Counted from the stretch's first letter, positions 47,532 to 56,322 are shown. The stretch is DNA of 64,000 bases from Streptomyces sp. SA15 (GCF_002291145.1 NZ_NTGE01000210.1:1-64000), one strand, 5' to 3'. Notes: generated from the letters alone by a model not told the origin. Program-made: numbers and translations.

Positions 47532-49490
47532 TCATCGGGCGGCGGCCGCGGTTGACACCTCCTGGACCAGCGAGCTCGGCAGGGCCACGTAGGCCGTCAC
47601 GCCCGAGCCCTCGGTCGGCCGCAGCTCGACGTGTGCGCCGAGGCGGGCGGCGAGGGCGCCGACGACGTGGTGACCGAGGAACCGGGTGGGTGCCTTGAGG
47701 AAGGAGGTCCGGCCGGACAGCAGGGCGTTGGCCTCCGCCATGCGCTCGGCGGTCATGCCGATGCCCCGGTCGAGGACGGCGAGGCAGTACTCGCCGCCGT
47801 CCCGCCAGCCGTAGACCTCGACGGGCTGCTTCGGCGGGCTGAACATCAGCGCGTTCTCCACCAGCTCCGCGAGCAGGTGGGAGAGTTCGGCGACGCAATG
47901 GCCGCGGACGCGGCACGGCTCGACTCCGGCCACGGCGACGCGCCGGTACTGCTCGACCTCGGAGACGGCCGACTGCACGACCTCGTGCACGGCGACCGTT
48001 CCCCGCCAGACGCGGGCCGGGGACTCCTCGCCCGCCAGCACGAGCAGGGACTCGGCGTTGCGCCGCATGCGGGTGGCGAGGTGGTCCAGTTCGAAGAGCT
48101 CGGAGAGCGCGTCCGGGTCGAGTTCCTGGCTCTCCAGGGTGGTGATCAGTCCGAGCTGGCGGTTGAGGAGCGTCTGGTTGCGGCGGCCGAGGCTCGCCAG
48201 GGACTCGGTGCTGTTGCGGCGCAGGACGGCCTGCTCGGCGGCGAGGTCGACGGCGGTGCGCTCGACGTTGCGCAGGGCGGCGGCCAGACGGCTGATCTCC
48301 CGTGCGCTTCCGGGAGGCTGGGGCTTGTGTGGTTCCTCGGGGAGAGGGGTGTCGGGGTCGGCCTGCTGAATGTGCCGGACCACGGCGGGCAGCCGGGCGC
48401 CGGCCACCGCGTCCGCCTCGTCGGCGAGGGCGCCCAGCGGGCGGGTGATGGAGCGGGCCGAGAACACGGCGAGCGCGGTGGCCACGGCGAGGATGAGCCC
48501 GCCGAGGGCGAGGAAGCCGACGAGCTGGCGGGTGGCCGCGTCCCCCGTCTCCTCCGCCCGGGCGCCCACATCGTCGCCGACCTGCTTCTGCACGTCGTGC
48601 AGATCGTCGACGAGGGTCGTCATGTCGGCCCACCAGCGGGCGGGGGCGACGGTGAGGGCGGAGCCGTCGGCACCGCGTTCGGCCTGCTGCTCGTAGCCGG
48701 TGACGCGGCGGGCGGCGGCGGTCGCGAAGGCGTCGTCGAGGGCGGGCTCCTCGTCGCGGGTGGCGAGTTGGCGGAACTGGTCGATGGCGGCCACGCGGAT
48801 GGCGCGGATCTCGGTGAAGTCGAGGTACTCGCCGGAGCGGAACCGCCCGGCGGCGAACACGCCGTTGAGGGAGCCTCGTTCGAGGGCGACGGCCTCCGTG
48901 GCGCGGGCCAGCGCCTGGAGCGCCTGCACGCCCTGGGCGATACGGCGGTCGCCCTCGGGCGCGCCGGCGGACTCGGCGTCGATCAGGGCGGTGACGGCCT
49001 TGGTGTAGGTGTTCAGGGTGGCGGCGCGGCCGGCGGTCCCGGCGTCGACGTCGACCCGGGTCTGCGTGAGCGCGGCGAGAGGCGCCTCGGCGGTGTCGAG
49101 GGCGGACACGGCGGCCCGCGGCAGATCACCGCTCTCTTCCGAGAGCGCCGCTCTGAGCGCCTCCCGCGCCTCGTCGGTACGGCCCCGCTGGGCGCGCACG
49201 TCGTCCCGGTACTCTTCGGCACCGCCCAGCAGCCCGTTGGTGAGCCCCCGTTCGCGCTGCACCTCCCGGACGAGATCCTGCACGCGCAGCAGGACGCCGA
49301 CATGCGCCTCGGTCGCGCCGGCGGCGGACCAGTCGGCGGCCCGGTCGGCGGCGCCGATCCCGATCAGGGCGAGCAGCAGGCAGGTCGGGACGGCCAGCAC
49401 GATGGCCATACGCCCGCGGATGGAGCTCCAGCCGGGCAGGGCGGGCGCCCGCAGGGTGGAGCGGAGGATGGTCGGTACGTTCCCCGTCAT
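47532..49490 (-). CDS. Nitrate-sensor-domain (NIT) histidine kinase-like protein
   Basis: 652 residues. Helix 1 (MAIVLAVPTCLLLALIGIG) and a long NIT sensor domain (REVQRERGLTNGLLGG, VALERGSLNGVFAAGRF) face outside; helix 2 is near residue 330 (LVGFLALGGLILAVATALAV), then HAMP. The cytoplasmic part has a dimerisation helix (SLGRRNQTLLNRQLGLITTL), LFELDHLATRMRRNAESLLV, the N-box LLAELVENALMFSPP and DRGIGMTAERM. The phosphoacceptor is not a typical HE/HN motif, as in CvnA proteins. The architecture resembles the conservon kinase, but no roadblock, DUF742 or GTPase genes are adjacent. ATG at 49490 is chosen. Confidence 0.87.
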   Translation of the reverse strand: MTGNVPTILRSTLRAPALPGWSSIRGRMAIVLAVPTCLLLALIGIGAADRAADWSAAGATEAHVGVLLRVQDLVREVQRERGLTNGLLGGAEEYRDDVRAQRGRTDEAREALRAALSEESGDLPRAAVSALDTAEAPLAALTQTRVDVDAGTAGRAATLNTYTKAVTALIDAESAGAPEGDRRIAQGVQALQALARATEAVALERGSLNGVFAAGRFRSGEYLDFTEIRAIRVAAIDQFRQLATRDEEPALDDAFATAAARRVTGYEQQAERGADGSALTVAPARWWADMTTLVDDLHDVQKQVGDDVGARAEETGDAATRQLVGFLALGGLILAVATALAVFSARSITRPLGALADEADAVAGARLPAVVRHIQQADPDTPLPEEPHKPQPPGSAREISRLAAALRNVERTAVDLAAEQAVLRRNSTESLASLGRRNQTLLNRQLGLITTLESQELDPDALSELFELDHLATRMRRNAESLLVLAGEESPARVWRGTVAVHEVVQSAVSEVEQYRRVAVAGVEPCRVRGHCVAELSHLLAELVENALMFSPPKQPVEVYGWRDGGEYCLAVLDRGIGMTAERMAEANALLSGRTSFLKAPTRFLGHHVVGALAARLGAHVELRPTEGSGVTAYVALPSSLVQEVSTAAAAR

Positions 49491-49667
49491 GCCCGTCGAG
49501 ACTACGGGCGGGCCGGTCAGAGGACGGTTTCCCGCCCGTAAGACGGCGGTACACAGGTACTCACGTGCAGGCCGGGCCCACTGTGATCCGGCCGCCGGAA
49601 CCAGCTCTCCTTGGACATCCGTCATATACCGATAGCCCGGCGGGACCTTCCGACCCTTGGACATACC

Positions 49668-50006
49668 GTGACCCAGCAGCCCCTGTCAGCCCATGTGATT
49701 CTCACTCCGCAGACGCCCCCGGCCGACGCGACGGCGTGGATCGTCGCGGCGATGCTGCCCGCGCCGGAAAATGTGGTGCGGGTCAGCGCGTTCTTCACCG
49801 AACGCGGCTTCGAGGTGAACGACCTTCAGGGCATCAGCCTCACACTGACCGGCCCTCGCTCCGCCTACGCGGAGACCTTCGGAGCGGAGTTAAGGGTGTC
49901 GGAGAGGGGCGAACTGCCGCTCGGCCGACTCCCGCACGAGATCGCGGAGTGCATCGACGCCGTCGTGTTCCCCGAACCCCCGGACTTCGGACCGACGTCC
50001 TCCTGA
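49668..50006 (+). CDS. Small protein with pro-kumamolisin-like fold pattern
   Basis: 112 residues, not firmly recognised. The middle segment RVSAFFTERGFEVNDLQGIS, LTLTGPRSAYAETFGAELRV resembles the activation prodomain of S53 (kumamolisin) peptidases, where it blocks the active site. Here there is no protease domain and no signal peptide. It could be a stand-alone inhibitor-like domain or an unrelated protein; both are guesses. GTG at 49668 is preferred over a start 19 codons upstream. Confidence 0.45.
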   Translation: MTQQPLSAHVILTPQTPPADATAWIVAAMLPAPENVVRVSAFFTERGFEVNDLQGISLTLTGPRSAYAETFGAELRVSERGELPLGRLPHEIAECIDAVVFPEPPDFGPTSS

Positions 50007-50127
50007 TTCGCACCGGCGCCCTGCCAGTCATGGCCAACAAGTCACGCGGAAGGGATTGACGGCCTTGCTGACAAGCAGTCTCATAAATCCCGGACGATGT
50101 GACCCCGGGTAACGAGGTGAATCAGCC

Positions 50128-51066
50128 ATGACGACCCTGACGGAAGCCGACGCGCTCGACGGGCTGCGTGACGCGCTCGGTCTGCTCAAGGACCGGGAGC
50201 AGGTGGCAGAGCGGCTGCTCGCCTCTTCCGCCAAGCACTCCTTCGACCCGGACAAGGAGCTGGACTGGGACGCGCCCCTGGAGGAGGGCAAGTGGTTCTG
50301 GCCGCCGGAGCTGGTGTCGCTGTACGACACCCCGATGTGGAAGCGGATGAGCGAGGAGCAGCGGATCCTGCTGTCACGGCACGAGGCCGCCGCGCTCGCC
50401 TCGCTCGGGATCTGGTTCGAGATCATCCTGATGCAGCTGCTCGTGCGGCACATCTACGACAAGGCGGCGACGAGCGCGCATGTGCGGTACGCGCTCACCG
50501 AGATCGAGGACGAGTGCCGGCACTCGAAGATGTTCGCCCGGCTGATCAGGCACGGCGGGACGCCCTGGTACCCGGTGAGCCGGCCGCACCAGGCCCTCGG
50601 TCGGCTGTTCAAGACCATCTCCACCACGCCGGGTTCCTTCACGGCCACGCTGCTCGGCGAGGAGGTCCTGGACTGGATGCAGCGGCTGACCTTCCCGGAC
50701 GAGCGGGTGCAGACGCTGATCCGGGGCGTCACGCGGATCCACGTGGTGGAGGAGGCACGGCATGTGCGGTACGCCCGGGAGGAGCTGCGGCGGCAGATGG
50801 TGACGGCGCCGAAGTGGTCGCAGGAGTTCACCCGGGTCACCTCCGGTGAGTTCGCCCGGGTGTTCTCGGTGGCGTTCGTAAATCCCGAGGTCTACACGAA
50901 CGTGGGACTGGACAAACGGGAGGCCATGGCGCAGGTGAAGGCGAGCGGGCACCGCCGGGAGGTCATGCGGACGGGGGCGAAGCGGCTGACCGACTTCCTG
51001 GACGACATCGGGGTGCTGCGGGGCGTGGGGCGGCGGCTGTGGAGGTCGTCTGGCCTGTTGGCCTAG
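50128..51066 (+). CDS. AurF-like non-haem diiron oxygenase
   Basis: 312 residues, all-helical. Metal ligands lie in LSRHEAAALASLGIWFE, then TEIEDECRHSKMFARLI (E-x-x-H) and GVTRIHVVEEARHVRYAREE (E-x-x-x-H), the pattern of the AurF family, whose type member oxidises aminoarenes to nitroarenes. Other members act as fatty-acid or unknown oxygenases, so the substrate is open. GAGGTGA precedes the ATG. It is followed, in the same direction, by a TetR regulator gene 36 bases on, suggesting that one unit is controlled by a small ligand. Confidence 0.88.
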   Translation: MTTLTEADALDGLRDALGLLKDREQVAERLLASSAKHSFDPDKELDWDAPLEEGKWFWPPELVSLYDTPMWKRMSEEQRILLSRHEAAALASLGIWFEIILMQLLVRHIYDKAATSAHVRYALTEIEDECRHSKMFARLIRHGGTPWYPVSRPHQALGRLFKTISTTPGSFTATLLGEEVLDWMQRLTFPDERVQTLIRGVTRIHVVEEARHVRYAREELRRQMVTAPKWSQEFTRVTSGEFARVFSVAFVNPEVYTNVGLDKREAMAQVKASGHRREVMRTGAKRLTDFLDDIGVLRGVGRRLWRSSGLLA

Positions 51067-51102
51067 CGTGTGACGTGGGCCGGGGCCGATACGCTGCTGG
51101 TC

Positions 51103-51750
51103 ATGACCCCCCAGGCCCCCGCGTACCGCCGCCTGAGCGTCGAGGAACGCCGCAGCCAGCTCCTCGACGCCGCCCTCACCCTCTTCGCACACCGCGTGCC
51201 CGAGGACGTGTCGCTCGACGACGTGGCGGAGGCGGCCGGGGTGTCGCGGCCCCTGGTGTACCGCTACTTCCCGGGCGGCAAGCAGCAGCTGTACGAGGCG
51301 GCCCTGCGCTCCGCCGCCGAGGAGCTCCAGCAGTGCTTCGACGAGCCCCGCGAGGGCCCGCTCCTCCCCCGGCTCGCCCGCGCCCTGGACCGCTACCTCA
51401 CCTTCGTCGACCAGCACGACGCCGGTTTCAGCGCGCTGCTGCAAGGGGGCAGCGTCGTGGAGACCTCCCGCACGACGGCCATCGTGGACGGCGTACGGCG
51501 GGCCGCCGCCGAGCACATCCTGCGGCATCTGCAGGTCACGGAGCCCGGTCCCCGGCTGCGGATGACCGTCCGTATGTGGATCACGGCGGTCGAGGCGGCC
51601 TCCCTCATCTGGCTGGACGAGGACAAGCAGCCGCCCGCCGACGAACTGCGGGACTGGCTCGTCGAGCAGTTCGTGGCGGTCCTGTCGGTGACCGCGCGCC
51701 GCGACCCGCAGACCTCGGCGCTGGTCGAGGCGCTCGCGGAGGACGTCTGA
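51103..51750 (+). CDS. TetR-family transcriptional regulator
   Basis: 215 residues. The helix-turn-helix at about residues 18-60 has LLDAALTLFAHRVPEDVSLD then DVAEAAGVSRPLVYRYFPGG. The ligand domain includes HDAGFSALLQGGSVVETSRT and is of average length for TetR proteins. It is probably co-transcribed with the AurF-like gene and may regulate that operon. The ligand is unknown. ATG at 51103 is chosen; the ribosome site is poor. A 50-bp tandem repeat follows the stop. Confidence 0.92.
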   Translation: MTPQAPAYRRLSVEERRSQLLDAALTLFAHRVPEDVSLDDVAEAAGVSRPLVYRYFPGGKQQLYEAALRSAAEELQQCFDEPREGPLLPRLARALDRYLTFVDQHDAGFSALLQGGSVVETSRTTAIVDGVRRAAAEHILRHLQVTEPGPRLRMTVRMWITAVEAASLIWLDEDKQPPADELRDWLVEQFVAVLSVTARRDPQTSALVEALAEDV

Positions 51751-51764
51751 AACGACCGGCGGGG

Positions 51765-51864
51765 AGGATGCCCGGGACAACGGGCACCGGCGGAGGACGC
51801 CCGGGACAACCGGCAGGATGCCCGGGACAACCGGCACCGGCGGAGGACGCCCGTGACAACCGGC
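51765..51864. repeat. 50-bp tandem duplication, two units
   Basis: Units at 51765-51814 and 51815-51864 are nearly identical (AGGATGCCCGGGACAAC at each start). Each unit itself contains an internal repetition of GGAxGCCCGGGACAACCGGC. It fills the gap between the TetR gene and the next small gene. Confidence 0.85.
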
Positions 51865-51874
51865 TCGGCGGCCG

Positions 51875-52192
51875 ATGGCTGACACTGGTGCCGTGAAGAG
51901 CGAAGACACCCCCTTCGAGGGCGGCCCCATGGACGGCCGCGTGCTGCCCGTACTGCTGGGCCCCACCGGGCACCCGCCCAAGACGTACCGCATCCCCGTC
52001 CCGGACGCCGCCGGCGGCCCGCCCACCGTGCTCGTCTACCGCCGCGTGCCGCGCGGGCACAGCAAGCTGGGCTTCCAGCAGGGGTGGAAGTACGAGTACG
52101 ACCCCGAGGGCAAGCGTGGGAGCAAGCTCAGGTGGCCCTGGTCCAAGCCGGACGCCGGGCCGGTTGGCAAGCCGGGCGACACCGATGGGTGA
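51875..52192 (+). CDS. Conserved small hypothetical protein
   Basis: 105 residues. Contains MDGRVLPVLLGPTGHPPKTY, then VLVYRRVPRGHSKLGFQQGW, then YEYDPEGKRGSKLRWPW. I do not recognise a domain. Codon bias and the well-shaped middle suggest a real protein. The first six residues could be dropped if translation begins at GTG 51893. It is soluble and has no cysteine. Context gives no function. Confidence 0.55.
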   Translation: MADTGAVKSEDTPFEGGPMDGRVLPVLLGPTGHPPKTYRIPVPDAAGGPPTVLVYRRVPRGHSKLGFQQGWKYEYDPEGKRGSKLRWPWSKPDAGPVGKPGDTDG

Positions 52193-52242
52193 CCTCGTTG
52201 CGCCGAACCGCGTACACCGGGCACGTAAACCCGGCACACGCC

Positions 52243-52270
52243 TCTAATCCTCATATACGTCTAATCCTCA
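52243..52270. promoter_or_regulatory. Direct repeat TCTAATCCTCA, two copies
   Basis: Copies at 52243-52253 and 52260-52270, 17 bases apart start to start, lie upstream of the NlpC/P60 gene. They may be an activator or repressor site. The region is noticeably lower in G+C than its surroundings. Confidence 0.35.
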
Positions 52271-52321
52271 CGATGCGGAACGACGCGGAGGGTCCGCCTA
52301 CCGCGCACCGGAGGTGATGAC

Positions 52322-53506
52322 GTGTCAGGAAGGCTTCTACGTCTGGTCTGTACGGCGGCGATGGCGGCCGGCACCGCCCTTACGCCCCTGCCCGCGGCGG
52401 CCGCCCTCGAGCCCCGCGCACCGGGTCAGCGCCCCGTCTCCGAACTGCTGACGGACCTTCAGCGCCGGTACCGGGAGGCCGAGCGGGCCACCGAGACCTA
52501 CAACGCCACCGAGGAGCGACTGAAGAAGCAGCGCGCCGAGGTGGCCCGGCTGGACGCCGAACTGGCCCGCACCCGGCTCTCCCTGCACGACAGCCGAGGG
52601 GTGGCAGGGCGCCTGGCCCGGCAGCAGTACCAGAACAGCACCGACATCTCCCCCTACGTACGGCTGCTGCTCGCGCGCGACCCGCAGCACGCCCTCGACC
52701 AGGGACATGTGATCGGCCAGTTGGCACGGGAGCGAGCCGAGACCGTGGGCAGGCTGACGGTGAGCGAGAAGAAGGCCGGCGAGCTGACGCGCGAGGCCCG
52801 CAAGGCCCTGGACAAGCAGCTCGCCCTCGCCGAACGGCAGAAGAAGGACCGGGACGCCGTACAGAAGCGTCTCAAGGACGTCGAGAAACTCCTCGCCTCC
52901 CTCACCGCCGAACAGCTCACCGCACTGGCCGAGTTCGAGAAGAACGGCATCGCGAAGGCGCAGGAGAGGTTCATGGCGTCCGGCGCGCTCGGCGACGACC
53001 GGAAACCGTCCAAGGAGGGCGACCGCGCGCTGCGGTACGCCGTACAGCAGTTCGGGAAGCCGTACGAATGGGGTGCGGAGGGCCCGAAGTCGTACGACTG
53101 CTCAGGCCTGACGTCCGAGGCGTGGGCGAGCGCCGGAAAGCCCATCCCCCGCACCAGCCAGGAGCAGTGGGCACGGCTGCCGAAGATCCCGCTGAACGAG
53201 CTGAGACCCGGGGACTTGGTGATCTACTTCCCTGAGGCGACGCACGTGGCGATGTATCTCGGGGACGGGGTGGTGGTGGAGGCCCCGCGCCCCGGCGAGC
53301 AGGTCTCGTTCTCCCCGATCGCATCCAACCCGATCCTGGGAGCCGTACGCCCGGATGACCCACCAGAGGCGCGGCCGGCCACACAAGACCCGCAGCCGCC
53401 AGCCCCCGCACCCCCCACGGCGACTAGACCCCAGCCACCGAAGCCAGATACGCCTGCGTCTTCTCCGGCTCATAAAAGAAGTTCTCAAAGTCCGCCGGAT
53501 CATTGA
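52322..53506 (+). CDS. Secreted NlpC/P60 peptidoglycan hydrolase with coiled coil
   Basis: 394 residues. Signal peptide to about residue 27 (PAAAAL). A long coiled coil (about 40-220) precedes the NlpC/P60 domain, with catalytic Cys in YDCSGLTSEAWA near residue 260 and catalytic His in THVAMYLGDGVV. This is the RipA/RpfB-partner style of wall endopeptidase that cuts peptide stems; the coiled coil resembles a self-inhibitory or partner-binding arm. GTG at 52322 has GGAGGTGAT upstream. The C-terminal Pro-rich tail runs 83 bases into the antisense of the converging flavoprotein gene. Confidence 0.9.
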   Translation: MSGRLLRLVCTAAMAAGTALTPLPAAAALEPRAPGQRPVSELLTDLQRRYREAERATETYNATEERLKKQRAEVARLDAELARTRLSLHDSRGVAGRLARQQYQNSTDISPYVRLLLARDPQHALDQGHVIGQLARERAETVGRLTVSEKKAGELTREARKALDKQLALAERQKKDRDAVQKRLKDVEKLLASLTAEQLTALAEFEKNGIAKAQERFMASGALGDDRKPSKEGDRALRYAVQQFGKPYEWGAEGPKSYDCSGLTSEAWASAGKPIPRTSQEQWARLPKIPLNELRPGDLVIYFPEATHVAMYLGDGVVVEAPRPGEQVSFSPIASNPILGAVRPDDPPEARPATQDPQPPAPAPPTATRPQPPKPDTPASSPAHKRSSQSPPDH

Positions 53507-54677
53507 ACCCGTTGGCGAACCGATCCGCGACCGGCGGCATCTGCCCCGCCGCCCCCACCAGGTTGAGCACATGCTCCGGCGGCGGAGCCAGCATCGCGTT
53601 GGTCCACTTGGTGACGTACTGCGCGGTGTCCCAGTAGCGCTCGAAGGTCGCCGTCATCCACGCCTCGTCGAACTCCTTGTCCCCGTGCTCGAGGATCGAC
53701 GCGAGATACGAAGCCGCGCACTTGGACGCCGAGTTGGAGCCCTGCCCGGTGATCGGGTCGTTGGCGACGACCACGTCGGCGACGCCGAGGACGAGGCCTC
53801 CGCCGGGCAGCCGGCCGATGGGGTTGCGGACGGTCGGAGCGTAACGGCCGCTCAACACCCCGCCCGCGTCGGTCAGTTCCACCTTGTCGGCCCGCGTGTG
53901 TTCCCAGGGGACGAACTTCTCCATGAGTTCCAGGGTCAGGGAGAGGTGCTCCGCCGGGTCCTTGACGCCGTTGAAGACGTCGAGCGGGCCGCCGGGTATG
54001 CCCTCCCAGAAGAGGATGTCCGCACGGCCGGAGGTGGTCAGGCACGGCATGACGAACAGCTCGCCGACGCCGGGGACCAGGTTGCAGCGGACCGCCTCCA
54101 GGTCCGGGTGCTCCGGGCGGGGGCCGAGGCCGTGGACGTACGAGACCGCCAGGGCCCGCTGCGGCTCGCTGTAGGGGGACCTTTCCGGATCCCGGCCGAA
54201 CATCTGCACCAGCTCGCCCTTGCCCGCCGACACCAGCACCAGGTCGTACGTACGGGAGAAGTAGTCGAGGTCGCCGACCGCCGCGCCGTGGATGACCAGC
54301 TGGCCGCCGCGCTGCGCGAACGTCTCCATCCAGCCGGCCATCTTCACCCGCTGGTCGACGGACTGCGCGTACCCGTCCAGCTTGCCCACCCAGTCGATCG
54401 CCCGCTGCGTCGGGCCGGGGTCGTGCGAGCCGGGGGCCGCGACCGAGACGCCGAGTCCTTCGATCTTCGGGGCCTGGGACTCCCAGAAGTTCAGTTGGAG
54501 GTCGCGCTCGTGCTGGAGTGCCGTGTGGAACATGCACTGCGTCGACATCACCCGGCCGGAGCGGATCTCGTCCGCGGTCCGGTTGGACATCAGGGTGACC
54601 TCGTACCCGTGCGACTGGAGTCCGAGGGCGAGCTGGAGCCCGGACTGGCCGGCTCCGACGACGAGTATCTTCCGCAT
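53424..54677 (-). CDS. StyA-like FAD monooxygenase downstream of a conservon
   Basis: 417 residues. The FAD site is ILVVGAGQSGLQLALGL at the start, and NDPITGQGSNSASKCAASYL near residue 320 has the GD-like second FAD-binding loop of group E flavoprotein monooxygenases (styrene/indole monooxygenase StyA). These take reduced FAD from a separate reductase (StyB); none is encoded here. The substrate is unknown. It starts 58 bases after the conservon GTPase gene, in the same direction, so it is probably a conservon output gene. Its 3' end overlaps the NlpC/P60 gene by 83 bases. Confidence 0.8.
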   Translation of the reverse strand: MRKILVVGAGQSGLQLALGLQSHGYEVTLMSNRTADEIRSGRVMSTQCMFHTALQHERDLQLNFWESQAPKIEGLGVSVAAPGSHDPGPTQRAIDWVGKLDGYAQSVDQRVKMAGWMETFAQRGGQLVIHGAAVGDLDYFSRTYDLVLVSAGKGELVQMFGRDPERSPYSEPQRALAVSYVHGLGPRPEHPDLEAVRCNLVPGVGELFVMPCLTTSGRADILFWEGIPGGPLDVFNGVKDPAEHLSLTLELMEKFVPWEHTRADKVELTDAGGVLSGRYAPTVRNPIGRLPGGGLVLGVADVVVANDPITGQGSNSASKCAASYLASILEHGDKEFDEAWMTATFERYWDTAQYVTKWTNAMLAPPPEHVLNLVGAAGQMPPVADRFANGFNDPADFENFFYEPEKTQAYLASVAGV

Positions 54678-54735
54678 GCGGGTGGTGTCTCCTCGACTGC
54701 TGGACGACGACTACTGGACGACGGCTACTGGACGG

Positions 54736-55401
54736 TTACTCGGGGGTTTCCTCGAGTGCGTGAGCCACGAGCGCCAGCAGGGTTTCGATCACCGAGATCC
54801 GGCGCCGCGCGTCCATGATCATGACAGGTATGTGCCGCGGGATCGTGAGCGCCTCCCGCACGTCCTCCGGCTCGAACCGCTCGCTGCCGTCGAAGTGGTT
54901 CACCGCGACGACGTACGGCAGCCCGCAGCTCTCGAAGTAGTCCAGCGCCGGGAAGCAGTCCTTCAGGCGCCGGGTGTCGGCCATCACGACCGCGCCGATC
55001 GCACCGCGCACCAGGTCGTCCCACATGAACCAGAACCGCTGCTGGCCCGGCGTGCCGAACAGGTAGAGCACCAAGTCGTCGTCGAGCGTGAGGCGGCCGA
55101 AGTCCATGGCCACGGTGGTCGTCGACTTGCCGGGCGTGGCGGTGAGGTCGTCGTGCTCCTCGCTCGCCTCGGTCATCAGCGCCTCGGTCTGCAGGGGCGT
55201 GATCTCCGAGACGGCGCCGACCAGCGTGGTCTTTCCGACGCCGAACCCGCCCGCCACGACTATCTTCGTGGCGATGGGGGCCCGGGTGGGGTCCGTCTGC
55301 CAGGACTTCAGGTTTTCGTCGGGATCGCCGGACCCAACAAGGGGAGCGAAGCCCCGAGGGGCGGGGATGCCACGGGCGGCATCAGAGACGACGGAGTCCA
55401 C
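54736..55401 (-). CDS. cvnD: Conservon GTP-binding protein CvnD
   Basis: 221 residues. Walker A is GGFGVGKTTLVGAVSE near residue 51; LYLFGTPGQQRFWFMWDDLV gives the switch region and NHFDGSERF the base-recognition loop (N-x-F-D in place of NKxD). An extended N-terminus (SVVSDAARGIPAPRG) is usual in this family. CvnD is the small GTPase of conservons, which resemble eukaryotic receptor-G-protein modules. GTG at 55401 overlaps the upstream DUF742 gene by 20 bases, so translation is coupled. Confidence 0.93.
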   Translation of the reverse strand: MDSVVSDAARGIPAPRGFAPLVGSGDPDENLKSWQTDPTRAPIATKIVVAGGFGVGKTTLVGAVSEITPLQTEALMTEASEEHDDLTATPGKSTTTVAMDFGRLTLDDDLVLYLFGTPGQQRFWFMWDDLVRGAIGAVVMADTRRLKDCFPALDYFESCGLPYVVAVNHFDGSERFEPEDVREALTIPRHIPVMIMDARRRISVIETLLALVAHALEETPE

Positions 55402-55801
55402 TCAGCACCCTTTCCAGCAGAGCGCGGTCCGGACGGCCCGTGCCGTGACCGGTTCCGGTTCCGTACACACGGATCTTTCCCTGGTCCGCGAGGTCGCTGA
55501 GCAGCACGCGGACCACGCCGAGCGGCATCTTCAGCAGCGCGGCGATCTCGGCCACCGTGCGCATACGGCGGCACAGTTCGACGATGGCCCTCATCTCCGG
55601 CATGACCCGGGTGGTGAGGGACCCATTCGTCAGTTCCTTGCGGTCCTCGGGGGCTTCGAGGGCCGCGGTGCTCGCTACGAACGTCTCCACCAGCAGGACG
55701 TGCCCGAAGCGGGTACGTCCGCCGGTGAGCGAGTAGGGGCGCACGCGGGCGGGTTTGCGGTCCGCGCCGCGCACGGGCAGCTTCTTCGGCGTACTGGTCA
55801 T
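55382..55801 (-). CDS. cvnC: Conservon DUF742 protein CvnC
   Basis: 139 residues. The DUF742 winged helix contains RVRPYSLTGGRTRF, then ELCRRMRTVAEIAALLKMPL, GVVRVLLSDLADQGKIRV. It may bind DNA or bridge CvnB and CvnD, as in known conservons; the exact role is unsettled. A basic N-terminal tail (TPKKLPVRGADRKPARVRP) precedes the domain. It overlaps cvnB by 4 bases (ATGA-type) and cvnD by 20 bases. Confidence 0.93.
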   Translation of the reverse strand: MTSTPKKLPVRGADRKPARVRPYSLTGGRTRFGHVLLVETFVASTAALEAPEDRKELTNGSLTTRVMPEMRAIVELCRRMRTVAEIAALLKMPLGVVRVLLSDLADQGKIRVYGTGTGHGTGRPDRALLERVLSGLRRL

Positions 55802-56322
55802 CGGGTACTCCCCGTCGACTTGGACTCCAGGTCGTTCTCCAGGGACTGCCGTAGCTCGCTGCGGAGTTCGGGTGTCAGGACGTGTCCGGCGCGGCCCACG
55901 AACAGCGCCATGTGGTACGCCACCACGCTCATGTCGCAGTCCGCGGAGCCGTGTACACCGAGCAGCGAGCCGTCGCTGATCGACATCACGAAGAGGCTGC
56001 CCTCGTCCATCGCGACCATCGTGTGTTTCACGGGCCCGGACTCCATCAGCTTCGCGGCGCCGATGGTGAGGCTGCCGATGCCGGAGACGATGGTGGCCAG
56101 GTCGGCGGAGGAGCCGCGGGGGCCGGTGGGTTTCTCGTCGCGTGTTTCCCGTGCTTCTGCGTTTCGGCCGGGGTCCGAGGAGAGCAGCAGCAGGCCGTCG
56201 GAGGAGACGACGGCGACCGACCGGATGCCCGGCACCTCCTCGACGAGATTGGTCAGCAGAAAGTGAAGATTGCGGGCCTCACGGCTCAGTCCGAAGGTTC
56301 CGAAGGTACTGGGCGCGGTCAA
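55798..56322 (-). CDS. cvnB: Conservon roadblock/LC7 protein CvnB
   Basis: 174 residues. NLHFLLTNLVEEVPGIRSVA and VVSSDGLLLLSSD start the roadblock/LC7 fold, followed by IVSGIGSLTIGAAKLMESGP and GSLFVMSISDGSLLGVH. A variable insert between these (GRNAEARETRDEKPTGPRGS) is typical. Roadblock proteins regulate small GTPases such as CvnD. TTG at 56322 overlaps the cvnA stop (TTGA at 56319-56322) and has GAGGAGG upstream. Confidence 0.93.
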   Translation of the reverse strand: MTAPSTFGTFGLSREARNLHFLLTNLVEEVPGIRSVAVVSSDGLLLLSSDPGRNAEARETRDEKPTGPRGSSADLATIVSGIGSLTIGAAKLMESGPVKHTMVAMDEGSLFVMSISDGSLLGVHGSADCDMSVVAYHMALFVGRAGHVLTPELRSELRQSLENDLESKSTGSTR

